Positions 9,056-19,531 are shown, counted from the stretch's first letter. The stretch is 23,730 nucleotides of DNA from Glomus cerebriforme (GCA_003550305.1 QKYT01000456.1:73904-97633), one strand, 5' to 3'. The notes: generated by a model from the sequence alone, not told the origin. Numbers and translations are program-made.

Positions 9056-10821
9056 AACCCCTTAAAATATAATACATGATTATTATCGCAAGCTTAATCT
9101 GATATAAGATTAATATTTTAGAATGATGATGTTTTTTAGGAATCATTTTACGTTCAAAAACAGAAGAATCATTCAATGGATCCCTAACTTTTTGAGACGC
9201 AAGACTACAAATTGCCATTTTCATAGCAAAATAGAATCACTGTGTATCAACCCAATTCACTTCACGTGACTTTTTGACCGGCATTACGACATTACGGCGT
9301 TAAGGCATTAAGAAATTAACTATGTAACAAATAGCGCGAGAGCAATAACTCTCAAAACATTTCGAGGTCTTACAACGATCAGGTGATTATAAACTTATAT
9401 CTGTTTTTCTCTCTGTTATACAACTGGCACATTATTAAGATCGTGGCGATTACTTTCGGGACTGTATACGGTAATTACCCTTTTTATAAATTTCATTTTC
9501 CAAAATTCTTTAAGAAATTAGAGTGTCAATTAAATGGGTCATTTATTTATTAAATACATGAATTATTTAAGAATGTTATAATAAAGAACGAGTAACGTTA
9601 GCAAGTAAATTTATCGTTATGACGTGATATACTTTATGGTAAATTATAGTAAGTAATAAAGTACTCAGACTCAATTCATTATGTTACTAAGTTTTGTAAA
9701 TAGTTACATTAACTGTTTGAGAATTTCGATTATTCATTTTCATCATAATAGTTAAAATAAATTAAACGTAATTTAATAGTTCACAAAAAAAGGAATTACA
9801 AGATATAAAGTTCGAAACAAATCTCCCTAATAGTATGATGTTCAAAGAAACTCTAGGTAAAAAAAATTCTGTCAAACTTAACTTTATTCTAACAATAAGA
9901 TAAACAAAGCATCATGAAAACTTTCTTTCAGAATCCCAATAAATATTTGCGTCATACCAAATGAGAAAAGTTTCCTTATTCACTCGATGGTTCCATATTT
10001 ATGGTTTTGATCTTCATTGTGAAAATAAATATTATGCCAATGAAACAAAACCTAAAATTCCCGAATATTTAAATTCGGAGTTTGTAACCATTTTTACTTC
10101 ATACCTCCTGGTTTTTTTATGTGTCATGCGACACTTTCATGTAGTGCAATAATAAAAAATGTCAATTGTGCGCATATTAAGTTCACAATTAAAAGATGAT
10201 TATCTCTAGTATAGTTAAACTCCAATTTTTAGGATACCCAAGTATTCTAAATTTGTAACCTTTTTCTTTAGTTCTCCTTGTTTATAACTCCTTGTTTGTA
10301 CGAAAATAATAATATTTGATATGTTTCATCTGTGTTTAAAAAATTAATTAAGGTTATACACATCAAAAACAATCCTTATTTGAGTATTTGTATTTACGGA
10401 AAAATATTTTTTAAATATTGTATCATTTATACTAAAATCAGGTAATAAAGTCTTTTTTTTTTTTGGAAATTTACTCGGCTTATTAAGGACCAATAATAAT
10501 ATAAAAGAGAAATCATATGCCGAGTGGCGTAGTATACTAATCTAATTTGTTAAGATGTTCATGTGTAATTATTTAATTTATTTAATTTAATTCGTACTCG
10601 TTTTAGAGAGAAAATGAATGTATTTTTACATAATTTACAATATAACCGAATTGTTTTTAAATTGTTTGTTTTTTAATGCAGAAATTATGTATTATATATT
10701 TTGCTAATAATAGATTTCTTTTTTAAATTATATATGGAACGCGCATAAAGAATTCTTTTTAAAAAAAAGGGGGGGAAAAGAAAATATATATATGTGTGTG
10801 AAAGAAATAAAAGAATTCAAC
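9056..10821. other. Gene-free stretch left of the repeat-protein gene
   Basis: No supported gene. An ORF at 9961-10152 (63 codons) lacks any motif and is probably chance. Near 9281-9312 a small cluster of ATTACG and GTTAAGGCATTAAG phrases forms a minor repeat. A CACGTGAC motif lies at 9265. Distal promoter DNA of the gene at 11014 may be included. Confidence 0.4.
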
Positions 10822-10950
10822 AAATAAATAAATAAATAAATAAATATCTCAACTTTCGAAGACTCGTTCTAAAAAAAAATCATTTTATTTTATTCATTCT
10901 ATTTTTCTTTTCCTCAGAAAAATTTTTTTTTTTTTTTTTTTAAAAAAAAA
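10822..10950 (+). promoter_or_regulatory. AAAT microsatellite and poly(dT)-poly(dA) tracts upstream of the repeat-protein gene
   Basis: Six units of AAAT (10822-10845) are followed by 19 T (10923-10941) and 9 A (10942-10950), which end about 63 bp before the ATG at 11014. Such rigid tracts often keep nucleosomes off fungal promoters. That role is inferred from position only; no TATA box or start site is assigned. Confidence 0.4.
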
Positions 10951-11013
10951 TCATCTAAATTATCTTTAAATACTATCAAATATAGATACACTTTCTTCTA
11001 GTTGAATAAAAAG

Positions 11014-11985
11014 ATGGTAGGATATTGGGCATTATTAGCGGATGGTGAAGTAGGAGCAGAGAGAACGAGGGGATCCACCATCAATAATAAGAGTACAAAT
11101 CGTCATTCACTCACAAAAACTTTATCATTATCTCTCAAAAAAAATAATTCTGTAAGAAATTCTTCTCCTCCTCCCTTTATCAATATTAAAAAATACAATG
11201 ATAAAGCAGCAATTTCATTTCAAATTAATGAAAGAACATATTATTATTCTCATAATACGAATGACCATACATGGTACATTCAAGAATTATTAAAAGGAGG
11301 AAAGTTCGGTAAAGAAACTTCAAGTGGTACATTAGAAAATCCTTATCATATCTTATTCACATTTACAATTTATAATAAATGTTATTTATATGCACAAAAT
11401 TTAAATTCAAATTATTGGTACATTCAAGAATTATTAGATGGGGGTAAATTAGGCAAAGAAACTTCGAATGGAACTTGGAAATCTACCTATCATGTATCAA
11501 TTCCATTTCGTACGAGTGATGGTAGAATATATATTTATGGTCATAATATAAGAACAAGATATTGGTCAATTCATGAATTATTACCTGGTGGTAAAATGGG
11601 TAAAGAAACTTCTCGTGGTACATGCGCTCAAGCTCATCACGTGGCTTTCACTTTTAATATAAATGATAAAACTTATTATTATGGTCATAATGTTGAACGT
11701 AGATATTATTTTATAAGAGAATTATTTGAAGGTGGTAAAATGGGTCCTGAAACTGCTCATGGTCATTTAAGACAACCTTTTCATACTGCTATTCCTTTTG
11801 AAGTTAATTCTAAATTATATTATTATACTCAAGATTTAGATACTAAATTTTGGTATGTACAAGAAATATTACCTGGTGGTAAAATGGGTAAAAAAACTAT
11901 AAATGGTACTTGGAGAAATGCTTATGATGTTTTATTTGTATCGGAAATCAACGAGAAATCTTATATATTTGCTAAAACTTATTAA
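11014..11985 (+). CDS. Protein with 5.5 tandem ~48-residue GGK(M/L)GKET repeats
   Basis: Single exon of 323 residues from the ATG at 11014; the frame is open back to a TAG at 10999, but only TTG is available upstream. After a Ser/Asn/Lys-rich, probably disordered N-terminus (about 1-55) come five full repeats and a last half repeat. Counted from the ATG, the GG pairs fall at about 95, 143, 192, 240 and 288 (spacing 48, 49, 48, 48). Each unit has a strand-like start, an aromatic YYYxHN or YxYxQN motif, W(Y/S)IQELL, GGK(M)GKET, then GT(W/L). Regular 48-residue units rich in aromatics and ending in a half unit suggest a beta-propeller or similar lectin-like fold closed by joining its ends. There is no signal peptide and no membrane segment. 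Similar repeat proteins occur in fungi and bacteria as far as I recall, without a known job. The intact frame and repeat conservation argue for a functional gene. Confidence 0.8.
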   Translation: MVGYWALLADGEVGAERTRGSTINNKSTNRHSLTKTLSLSLKKNNSVRNSSPPPFINIKKYNDKAAISFQINERTYYYSHNTNDHTWYIQELLKGGKFGKETSSGTLENPYHILFTFTIYNKCYLYAQNLNSNYWYIQELLDGGKLGKETSNGTWKSTYHVSIPFRTSDGRIYIYGHNIRTRYWSIHELLPGGKMGKETSRGTCAQAHHVAFTFNINDKTYYYGHNVERRYYFIRELFEGGKMGPETAHGHLRQPFHTAIPFEVNSKLYYYTQDLDTKFWYVQEILPGGKMGKKTINGTWRNAYDVLFVSEINEKSYIFAKTY

Positions 11986-12738
11986 TTTAATAATTATAAT
12001 TAAATAATTTTGATAATTTATATAGTTTTAATTAATCAAATAAATGAACATTTTGCTGAAATTTATTTAGAGTAATTTCTTTCTTTTTTTTTTTTTATTA
12101 TTGTAAAAAATTATTATAATTTTATTTGATTCCGTTTTTAGGTACATATACGTTTCTAAAAAAGAAATTAAATAAATAAAAATAGCGCAATAAACACTTC
12201 GCACACTGTACATTAGTTTCAAAATTTCGTTATATTGTTATCTGATTAGAGAAATTTCTATTATTTGCAATGATTCTTGATTTTAAAATAATATATTTCG
12301 AGTTCTAAATTTTTTTAAACTGTTTCATGAGATATATTATCTTCCTACGTCGTTTTGTTTCAAATTAGAACTAGCATCATTTGGAATTATTTCTCATTAA
12401 CTATAGATTATTCTCAATATAAGGGAAATTATAATTGTTTATCAAACATATATAGAAAAAAGAATTTCGATATAATAGAAAAGTAAAATATATAACTAAT
12501 AAGATAACAATAATATTATTATATATGCTTTCTTTTAGGAAGTTATAATTTATAAATTTTAAATTTTTTTATTTTATTAAAAATTTTTTTAAATAACTTG
12601 TTGGTTCAGGAGCAAAATATATACCGAACTTTATAAGTAAACAATAAGTGGTAAATCACGTGATTTTATTTTTAATATGCATTATGTTTAAAAAATTATA
12701 TTCAAAAAAAATTATATTACTAATAAAATTAAAGGAGG
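11986..12738. other. 3' flank of repeat-protein gene, no other feature
   Basis: AT-rich, with AATAAA-like sequences near 12170 that may serve polyadenylation. No ORF or clear repeat. Confidence 0.4.
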
Positions 12739-13227
12739 TTGCTATTTATCACTAGTGGTAATCATCATCTAAGTAGTAAGTCTGCAATATAGCCCATTTA
12801 GGTACTCCATCTAGTAGTTTTGAATTATCTTTAAAATTTGATTATATTAACATTTTCTCTAAACTTTAATGTATTGTATGCTATCATATACATAAACCTG
12901 AAATTAGGGTATTTCTATTCTAAAATAGTCAAAATTGTCAAAATTGTCAAAATAATTTTGGCTTAATCCTTCCCAAAAGTTGAAATAGCTAAAATTATAT
13001 TATATCATATGATTTTTATAATAAATAAATAGTCTTAAAAATCTATTATTATATCCAGTAATTGGATTTTGATAATCTTTGGTTATTAGATTCATCTTGA
13101 TGTAAGAATTCATCTGATATGTATTTTATATTTATAGCATCGATATTGATAAGATTATTACAGTTTAAAGTTTTATATTATTTTATAATTAGAGTTTGCT
13201 ATTTATCACCATTGGTAATCATCACCA
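12739..13227 (+). repeat. Direct repeat pair flanking 430 bp
   Basis: TTGCTATTTATCAC at 12739 continues into GGTAATCATCATCT (to 12770). It recurs at 13196-13227 with about five differences. Inside, TTATCACTAGTGGTAA is nearly a perfect palindrome. The second copy leads straight into repeat A'. The pair may mark the ends of a decayed insertion. Confidence 0.5.
12928..12954 (+). repeat. Three tandem 9-bp units GTCAAAATT
   Basis: Units at 12928, 12937 and 12946; the last ends in A instead of T. A small simple repeat. Confidence 0.7.
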
Positions 13228-13249
13228 GTATTTTCAAATTTGGTAATTC

Positions 13250-13498
13250 TGATAATTCCGGCCAAAATTTAAGTGATTGATAAAAAAAATTCCTTTTTTA
13301 GAATCTTGTGTAATCCAAATTTCAATTTCAAAGAGAAATAAAATTATCTTTTTGGACTGTATAACATTATCTAAGTATCCATAAAAGGAAATTCTGATCA
13401 GCATTAAAGTTTTGACTAAAATTAAGGATGTGATGACTAATATGTGACGAATAGACTTTCACACCTCGAAAAAATTCTGTATCTGAAATAAATACAGT
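13250..13498 (+). repeat. Repeat A': diverged copy of the MITE A interior
   Basis: From TGATAATTCCGGCCAAAATT the sequence aligns, with many substitutions and small gaps, to 17982-18228. Shared phrases include TTGTGTAAT, GAGAAATAAAATT, TGTATAACATTA, GGAAATTCTG, ATGTGAC and AAAAAATTCTGT. The CG-rich terminal part of A is not present here. A' ends about 65 bp before the Tc1-like transposase remnant. Confidence 0.7.
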
Positions 13499-13562
13499 CA
13501 TTCCCCTCTATAGATACCTCCTGTTTAGTCACACCTCCCTTATAATATTGGAATAAATTATA

Positions 13563-14161
13563 ATGCTGAACATTGATGAATCTGCAAAGAATGAAAGAAC
13601 ACTTACTAGATTATATAGTTACTCTCCTATTAGTACTAGAGCAAAAAAAAGTGTTGTTTTCATCAGAAAAAAATGGTATACTATTTTACCAGTATTATCC
13701 TTAGAAGGTTTTATTGCTGTAGATATTATGGAAGGGAATTGTGATAAAGAAAGATTTCAAACTTTTGTTTTAACACAATTGGTAAGTATCTTATTTTATA
13801 TGATTATTAAATATTATTTAAAGTTTTTTTATTAATGATATTTTCTTAAATTAAGTTATTTCAAATGAATCCATATCCAGTTAAGCATAGTGTATTAGTT
13901 ATAGATAATGCATGTATACATCACAATGATAATTTAGTTGCAGCAGTAGAAGAGATTGGTGGTAGGATACTTTATTTACCATCCTATTTACCAGATTTAA
14001 ATTCTATTGAGACAGCTTTTTCAGCATTAAAATCTTAGCTAAAAAGATACTGAGATTTTGCAGATTTATTTGATCTAATATATTTAATTTTAGTTGCATT
14101 AGNTCAAACTACACCAGAAATAGCAAAAAAATATTTTGAGGAATCAGTTTATGGTGAATAA
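13563..14161 (+). pseudogene. Tc1/mariner-like DD34E transposase, N-terminus lost, two stops
   Basis: Exon 13563-13781, intron 13782-13855 (74 bp, GTAAGT...AAG) and exon 13856-14161 keep one frame. The catalytic triad is intact: Asp at 13575-13577 in IDES, Asp at 13904-13906 in VIDNA, Glu at 14009-14011 in NSIE. There are 34 residues between the second Asp and the Glu, the spacing of Tc1-type enzymes (IS630/Tc1/mariner, DDE_3 domain). TAG at 14036-14038 and TGA at 14051-14053 break the C-terminus; readable codons follow to TAA at 14161. A TAA at 13554-13556 closes the frame upstream, so the helix-turn-helix DNA-binding half is missing. The ATG at 13563 is therefore probably not a native start. 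Base 14103 is N. The enzyme would cut and paste its own element; this copy is dead. Confidence 0.82.
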
Positions 14162-14327
14162 TCAAAATAAAGAATATATATATGTTAACAAAATTTACAA
14201 ATTTAAATATTAAATATTTATTTAATTTTACAATGAATAAGTCTACTTATAATGCTTTCAACTTTATTGAACAATTATATTATTAGTAAAATGAAATATA
14301 CAAAAATAAACTAAAAAATGCGTAAAA

Positions 14328-15848
14328 CTAATCATATTTTTTTGCCTTATCACGTAATATTTGCCTATGTCCAATAATTATTACACCCATTGAAATATAT
14401 TCAGAATCTGACAATCTGCTAAGTTGATTAACAAGAATTTCTTGTTCTTTAAAAACATATAAATAACAAATAAAGGAATTGATAAATTTTGATCTGATGT
14501 TTGCGAAATTGAAGATTTTCTTGAATCATAATCAGAATAATAATATGAAAATAAAAATGATGCTGATTGTGATGCTGAATAACATATTGGTTAGGAATGA
14601 TAAGAATGATAAGGATATTGAGAATATGTTGTCATTTAAGGATGATTAGTAAAATCATCAGCAACATTAAGAGAATTTCTCTTGGTTACTTTTACTGAAT
14701 GCATTATGCTAAATATAGCGTGATTAGAAGGAATATCTAAATTTGCATTTTTATTTACCTATAATAAAAGAACAATAAATTTTACAATATCATAACTTGC
14801 AATATAATTATAAGATACATACTATTTTTTTAGCTTATAAACTAATTGCAAAATTAGTTAAAGATAAATGGTGGTCATCTTTGATAAAACAATGTTTATG
14901 ATTTTGAACATCACAAATATACTTATCATTTAATTTTATCACATAAGAACCAATTAACACTTCATTTTTATCCAAATTTGTTTCTTTAGGCGTACATTTT
15001 TTTACGCATTTTTTTGGTGGTTGTGATTTAAATTTGATATTTTAAAAAGAAGAGACATTATCTTCAAATTCATCATTAGATTTCTGTTTTGAAACTTCAT
15101 CTTATAATATTAAAAATTTATTTAAATAATAATTTATACAAATAATTTAGTGAATAGTTTTAAAATAATAAATACCTGATATGTTTGTTTTTTAAATACA
15201 TCTTTAAGTATAATAACAATTACTGCTTTTTTATTTCCTACTATTATACTTTGATAATCTTTTAAAAACTCATCAAATGCCTCTTCATTACTTAAAAGTA
15301 TTTCAGTCCACTCTCTAAATGTGATTTATATGCTAAAGAATATTCATTTTTATAAACTAACCCAACTTGTTCACAGATAAATGATTCAATTTTATCTTTA
15401 AAATTAACAAAATTTGGATTTTCTAAATTAAAGTTAACTATTATAGTAGGTAACATTTGTTTGTTTTGTTTGATAGNCATGCGTAATTTGAATTCTATTT
15501 GTGATAGTATAGATAGTGTAGGTAATTGAAGAGAAATATTATCAGTTGGTAAAGGAGAAGGAGAAATAGTGATGAATTTTCTATCCTTATCAGCTGCTTT
15601 AATGTCTCTGTTAATTTGACTATTANATGCTNAANAAAGTGTACAATTATGTGGCAGTTNCATATCCAACTTATATCCATATTTTTGGTTGCTAAATAAT
15701 AAAGTACTTTTATTTTTTCATGTACTTTGGTTGGTTTATAAGATAAATTTCTAAAGTTTGGAATATTTCCAGTACGATTTTTTCTAGTTGGTTTGATAAT
15801 TTTATCACAATTACAATTATTTGATGTCAAATCTACACTACAATACAT
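14328..15848 (-). pseudogene. Three-exon repeat-family gene with SAM-like C-terminus, broken
   Basis: Convergent with the Tc1-like remnant, 166 bp away. Exons run about 15848-15176, 15100-14823 and 14758-14328, with GT-AG introns of 75 and 64 bp. The protein starts MYCSVD with C14xC16 (NNCNCDK). The frame shifts by one base in an A run near 15688, then reads LPHNCTL and FITISPSPLPTDN to ICEQVGLVYKNEYSLAYK. It shifts again near 15315 to EILLSNEEAFDEFLKDYQSI. Exon 2 reads VLIGSYVIKLNDKYICDVQN and HKHCFIKDDHHLSLTNF with two stops. Exon 3 has two stops and one more shift, and ends with LVNQLSRLSDSEYISMGV and a TAG at 14328-14330. That end resembles a SAM-like helical domain. I recall similar proteins as a repeated family in arbuscular mycorrhizal fungi, with no known function. 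Several N bases lie in exon 1, so some shifts may be sequencing faults. Confidence 0.6.
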
Positions 15849-16607
15849 ACATAGTTAATATGTAAAACAAACTTCAATTTGGTAGTTTCTTGGTGAAATG
15901 GACATTTTTACATACTTTTATACATGATGCGATAATTTTTATAAAATTTTTATAGTTCGGAGTATTAAATTTTATTGATCAGATCTTGATATTACACAAA
16001 TTTGAAATTCAAATTTTTTTTTTATTGATTATTTTACAAATTTTAAGATCGCATCTTTTTGAAAACAGTGATAATTAAAAATATATATAAAGTAAATTTA
16101 GTTGAAACTGCGTAAAAAACACATAAATAGTGTTGATTTTATTAATAAAAACTAGAAATATGCACTTTTTCAGGGGGACTTTGTCCCCTATGATATATAT
16201 ATAAATTGATTTTATGCAGAATTTTAGTTAATTTTACAGTTGTAAGGTTTAAATAATTTTTCTAATATTAATTTTTAGTGTTAAATATTTATTAAATAAA
16301 AAGTAAAATTATCTTTTAATATTAAATAGAATAATATATTTAAAAAATAAGAAACAAAATAATTTATAAAGATAAAGGTATAGATGCCTTTTGTTATAAC
16401 TGTTTATATTCTTTGATCATTGATTGATTTGTAATAAAAGCAGAAGGATTTAAAGATGCAATATGAACTTTTATTAATATAAAGTTTAATACTTTTAAAG
16501 CTTACTTTTTAATTAAATTTATTTTTTAATAATCATTATCTAAAATAAGAAAAATTTACATGAATTTTCTTAAAATATTTAATTAATCATAATAAAAGTG
16601 CAAATGA
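15849..16607. other. AT-rich stretch with one GC hairpin
   Basis: No gene seen. It holds a hairpin with GGGGAC and GTCCCC arms around TTT (16174-16188), described separately. No partner inverted repeat was found that would mark the left end of the transposase/repeat-gene pair. Confidence 0.4.
16173..16189. repeat. GC hairpin GGGGAC-TTT-GTCCCC
   Basis: Perfect six-base arms around TTT in AT-rich DNA. It has the same design as the hairpin at 1157-1181 (arms ending GGCAC/GTGCC, loop TTT). It may be the end of a MITE; no second end was found. Confidence 0.45.
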
Positions 16608-17185
16608 TATTGCATAATTTGTAAAATATAACATGTACGCATTGTAAAACATACGTTGTAATACATAACGTATATATATTATAAAATACGTTATAAAATA
16701 TAATGTGTAACATGTTGTAAAATATAACATGTAATACATTGTAAAATATAATGTATACACATTATAAAATATGTTATAAAACATAATGTGTAACATGTTG
16801 TAAAATATAACGTTTATATGTTATAAAATATAATGTGTAATACATTGTCATTATAAAACCTAACATATATATGTTGTAAAACATAATATATATACATTAT
16901 AAATTATTACTATAGGTACCTGTATTAAAAATGATAGGTACTCATTGTATGAAATGGGATACTCATTGTAGAATATAACTCTTAATAGTAAAATTTTAGG
17001 GGTCAAGGGACTGTTAAAAAATATAACATATATACATTATGTTTTATAGCATATAAAATGTTATGTTTTATGGCGGGTTACTCATAAAATTAATAGGTTA
17101 ACCTGTTGATACAGATGTAACCTTTCATAAAATACAATATATATATGTTATGTTATATAACATGTATATGTTATGTTTTATGACG
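16608..17185. repeat. Inverted AT-rich minisatellite
   Basis: From 16618 to about 16905 there are many variants of (G)TAAAATATAA(C/T)(A/G)TGTA, spaced roughly 20-30 bp, with units such as TGTAAAATATAACATGTA. From about 17030 to 17185 the units appear on the other strand, as GTTATGTTTTAT. The centre (16915-16985) holds GGTACTCATTG and GATACTCATTG direct repeats. The whole is a loose inverted repeat of nearly 600 bp, like the subterminal repeats of some DNA transposons. The minus-strand Tyr/Phe-rich ORF at 16587-16796 is only translated repeat. Confidence 0.65.
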
Positions 17186-17958
17186 CACTTTTGATCAGAG
17201 TAGCTTGCCATATTAATCAGTTTATACATTAATAACAGATAAGATCTCTTTCTGAATCATTCCTATAAAAAAATTTCAGAAAACTCTGATAAATGATCAT
17301 TTTTCTGGTTCTTATTCTGAAAAAACTCGTAGTGCATAAAAAGATATTATTCTTATCAAACTTAGTCATTTTAACTTACAGTACATGATCCTATTTGGCT
17401 ATTAACATTTGTGATAATTAATAAATGAATTTTTAAAAAAAAATGATTGTAAGCCATTCATACAAAATCATTTATTTATAATATTTCTGATTCTAAAAAA
17501 AAAAAGTTATTTATCAATTTAATAATAAGAAAAACTTACAATAATATATCCCAAAAATATGTTATTACCAAATCTTTCTGACAAGACATACATATTTTCA
17601 TTAATTTTTTTCAAAGAGATTGGATTTAGCAAATAAAAAAAGCTATAAAATTAGATATATTTTTTTTTCTATTATGGTATGCCAGAAAATTAACTGCAGT
17701 TTTACTGCAGTCAGGTATCAATAGTTCATTAATATCCCTGATTCATAAAAAGATAATATTCTTTATTTTTTGCAAATATAATGACATTTGTTACTTTTGA
17801 AATGCTGCATCACACAAACTATGTAATCTTAAATCATGTGATATATCTATTACTATGTCATACACTCTGCTTTCTTTTTTATGTTTATTTAGAAAAATTT
17901 ATGTATTTTTATAATAAAATTACATTTTGTTAACTATTTTTTAAGGGCGTTAGGTTTT
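17186..17958. other. Stretch without a supported gene
   Basis: Frames on both strands are stop-rich. A small repeat of ACTGCAG (about 17692-17710) forms a hairpin with loop TTTT. Some phrases look like decayed coding sequence, but no family is recognised. Confidence 0.4.
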
Positions 17959-18307
17959 GGCGACCTGTCGCCATAGCGACTCCAATAATTCCGGCCAAAA
18001 TTAAGTGATCAGCAAAAAATTATCCTTTTTTGGAATTTTGTGTAATGCAAAACTTCAATTTTCGAGAGAAATAAAATTGCTTTTTTGGGTTGTATAACAT
18101 TACATTGATTCCAAATAAGGAAATTCTGGCCGGCGTTATAAAATTTGCTAAAATTAGTAGTGTGACAAATAACATGTGACAAATAGGTTTTTTCATACTG
18201 AAAAAATTCTGTCTCTAAAATAAATAGTAAAAATGGAAAACTAGGGATGTGATACAGAGGTGACAAATTATTTGTATATGAAGTCACGTGATAGGGATCG
18301 CTATGGC

Positions 18308-18352
18308 ATCTACCCCAGTATCACCAACACTTTTTTCACCCCCACGTGACTT
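18308..18352 (+). repeat. Left terminal inverted repeat of B
   Basis: Pairs with 19158-19202 at 44 of 45 positions; the mismatch is the fifth base. It contains a T6 run and the CACGTG palindrome. Confidence 0.8.
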
Positions 18353-19157
18353 GTTAATTTTGGCCTGAATTATTAAACTATTATTGGCCAAATTAAAAAT
18401 TTTGGTAAATGCCATATATCTTAGAAAAATTTATCATTCACGAAAAAAACTTTATTGTTTTTTTTTAACATTTAACACTACAATACAATACTACAATACA
18501 ATTTTAAAAAAGATGAAAGACTGATTTATTTGTACTTTATTAAGCTTTAATAAGTAATAAGCAATATCTGATATATAAAAAAATACTTTTATTAATATAT
18601 CAAAAAGCATTATATAAANTTATAACAAAAATAAAAACAACTTTATTAACTTTTACACTAAAATACAAAATCTAAAGTGTTAAAATATCAAAATTTGAGC
18701 ATGAAGTTTCTGTATAAAAAAAAACAAAAAAGATATATATAATTAGTATTATTATTATTATTATAAAAAATGTACATAGTTTTGCAAATATTTAACGTTA
18801 AGTTAATAACTTTAATAAAACTTAATGTCTAAGCATTTCCATACCTGCTGAACAACTTTTAGTTAATAAAGTTAGCTTAGTTTAAAGTTCTTAAACTATG
18901 CTGTGAAATCTATATAAAAAAATGCGTTATTAAAAACATTAAACCCAAGAAAATAAATATTTATAAACTCTCTTTTAAAAATAAGGCTATAAAAATATTT
19001 AAAAAAAACAATATATATATATATATACCTTATATTAAATGTAAATTTTACAGCAACTAAAAACGCGAAGGTAAAGAGAGAGAATCAAAACTGAATACCA
19101 AAAAAATCAAAACAAATCATCATATACAGTATGTGACGTATGTGTAATACAAATCAA

Positions 19158-19202
19158 AAGTCACGTGGGGGTGAAAAAAGTGTTGGTGATACTGGGGAAG
19201 AT
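19158..19202 (-). repeat. Right terminal inverted repeat of B
   Basis: Inverted copy of 18308-18352, followed at once by CGCTATGGT, the second copy of the target site. Confidence 0.8.
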
Positions 19203-19222
19203 CGCTATGGTGACTGGGTCGC

Positions 19223-19531
19223 TAATTTCTTTTTTCCATTTTTTAAATTACAAGATAAACATTACACTACACTTTAGGTGTAAAAAAGATTACAGAGATA
19301 ATGCAGTAATCACATAAGAAAATAAAAAAATTATAAAAGTTATAACTATATATATATCCATATTATTTATATTATATAATTTTATACAAGGAACACAGGC
19401 TAATTCATAATAATGAAAATTTCAGATTTTCAAAAATATATTTTGTGAATCATATTAATGACCATATATTGATATTAATAGATTAGTCATGAAAATGAAA
19501 ATTGAATTATAAATACAATATTAATTTTAAC
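19223..19531. other. AT-rich stretch, no feature seen
   Basis: It lies between MITE A and the first coding-like piece of the next pseudogene. No gene or repeat could be supported. Confidence 0.4.

Larger units (their letters stand above)
18308..19202. mobile_element. Element B: 895-bp non-autonomous transposon with 45-bp TIRs
   Basis: The terminal inverted repeats at 18308-18352 and 19158-19202 agree at 44 of 45 bases, starting ATCT(A/T)CCCCAGTATCACCA and ending CACGTGACTT. The element is flanked by CGCTATGGC (18299-18307) and CGCTATGGT (19203-19211), an 8-of-9 target-site duplication. The interior is AT-rich with no ORF and one N (18620). An 8-9 bp duplication fits hAT (8) or Mutator-like (9) transposition; long TIRs favour the latter. 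The near-identical TIRs suggest a fairly recent insertion into MITE A. Confidence 0.8.
17959..19222. mobile_element. MITE A, interrupted by element B
   Basis: The left end at 17959 starts GGCGACCTGTCGCCATAGCG. The right end, read on the minus strand from 19222, starts GCGACCCAGTCACCATAGCG. The two match at about 20 of 24 positions. With element B and one copy of its target repeat removed, A is about 360 bp, with an AT-rich interior shared with repeat A' at 13250-13498. It has no coding capacity; the minus ORF at 18009-18287 has no motif. The left end contains a perfect GGCGAC-CT-GTCGCC hairpin. I see no clear target duplication outside A. Confidence 0.6.

Noticed and set aside
8901..9224. Minus ORF of 107 codons with Phe/His/Arg repeats
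   Set aside because: Composition comes from the GAAAAT purine run and local repeats; no coding character.
9961..10152. Plus ORF of 63 codons
   Set aside because: No recognised motif, no neighbouring exon, length expected by chance.
10515..10545. tRNA-like phrase GCCGAGTGGCGTAGTA
   Set aside because: Only the D-arm-like phrase is present; no T-arm or acceptor stem follows at tRNA distance.
16173..16195. Helitron 3' end (hairpin then CTRR)
   Set aside because: The hairpin is followed by TATGATATAT, not CTRR, and there is no Rep/helicase sequence in the window.
16587..16796. Minus ORF rich in Tyr, Phe and Met
   Set aside because: Direct translation of the AT minisatellite.
18009..18287. Minus ORF of 92 codons inside MITE A
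   Set aside because: The homologous copy A' does not keep this frame; no motif.
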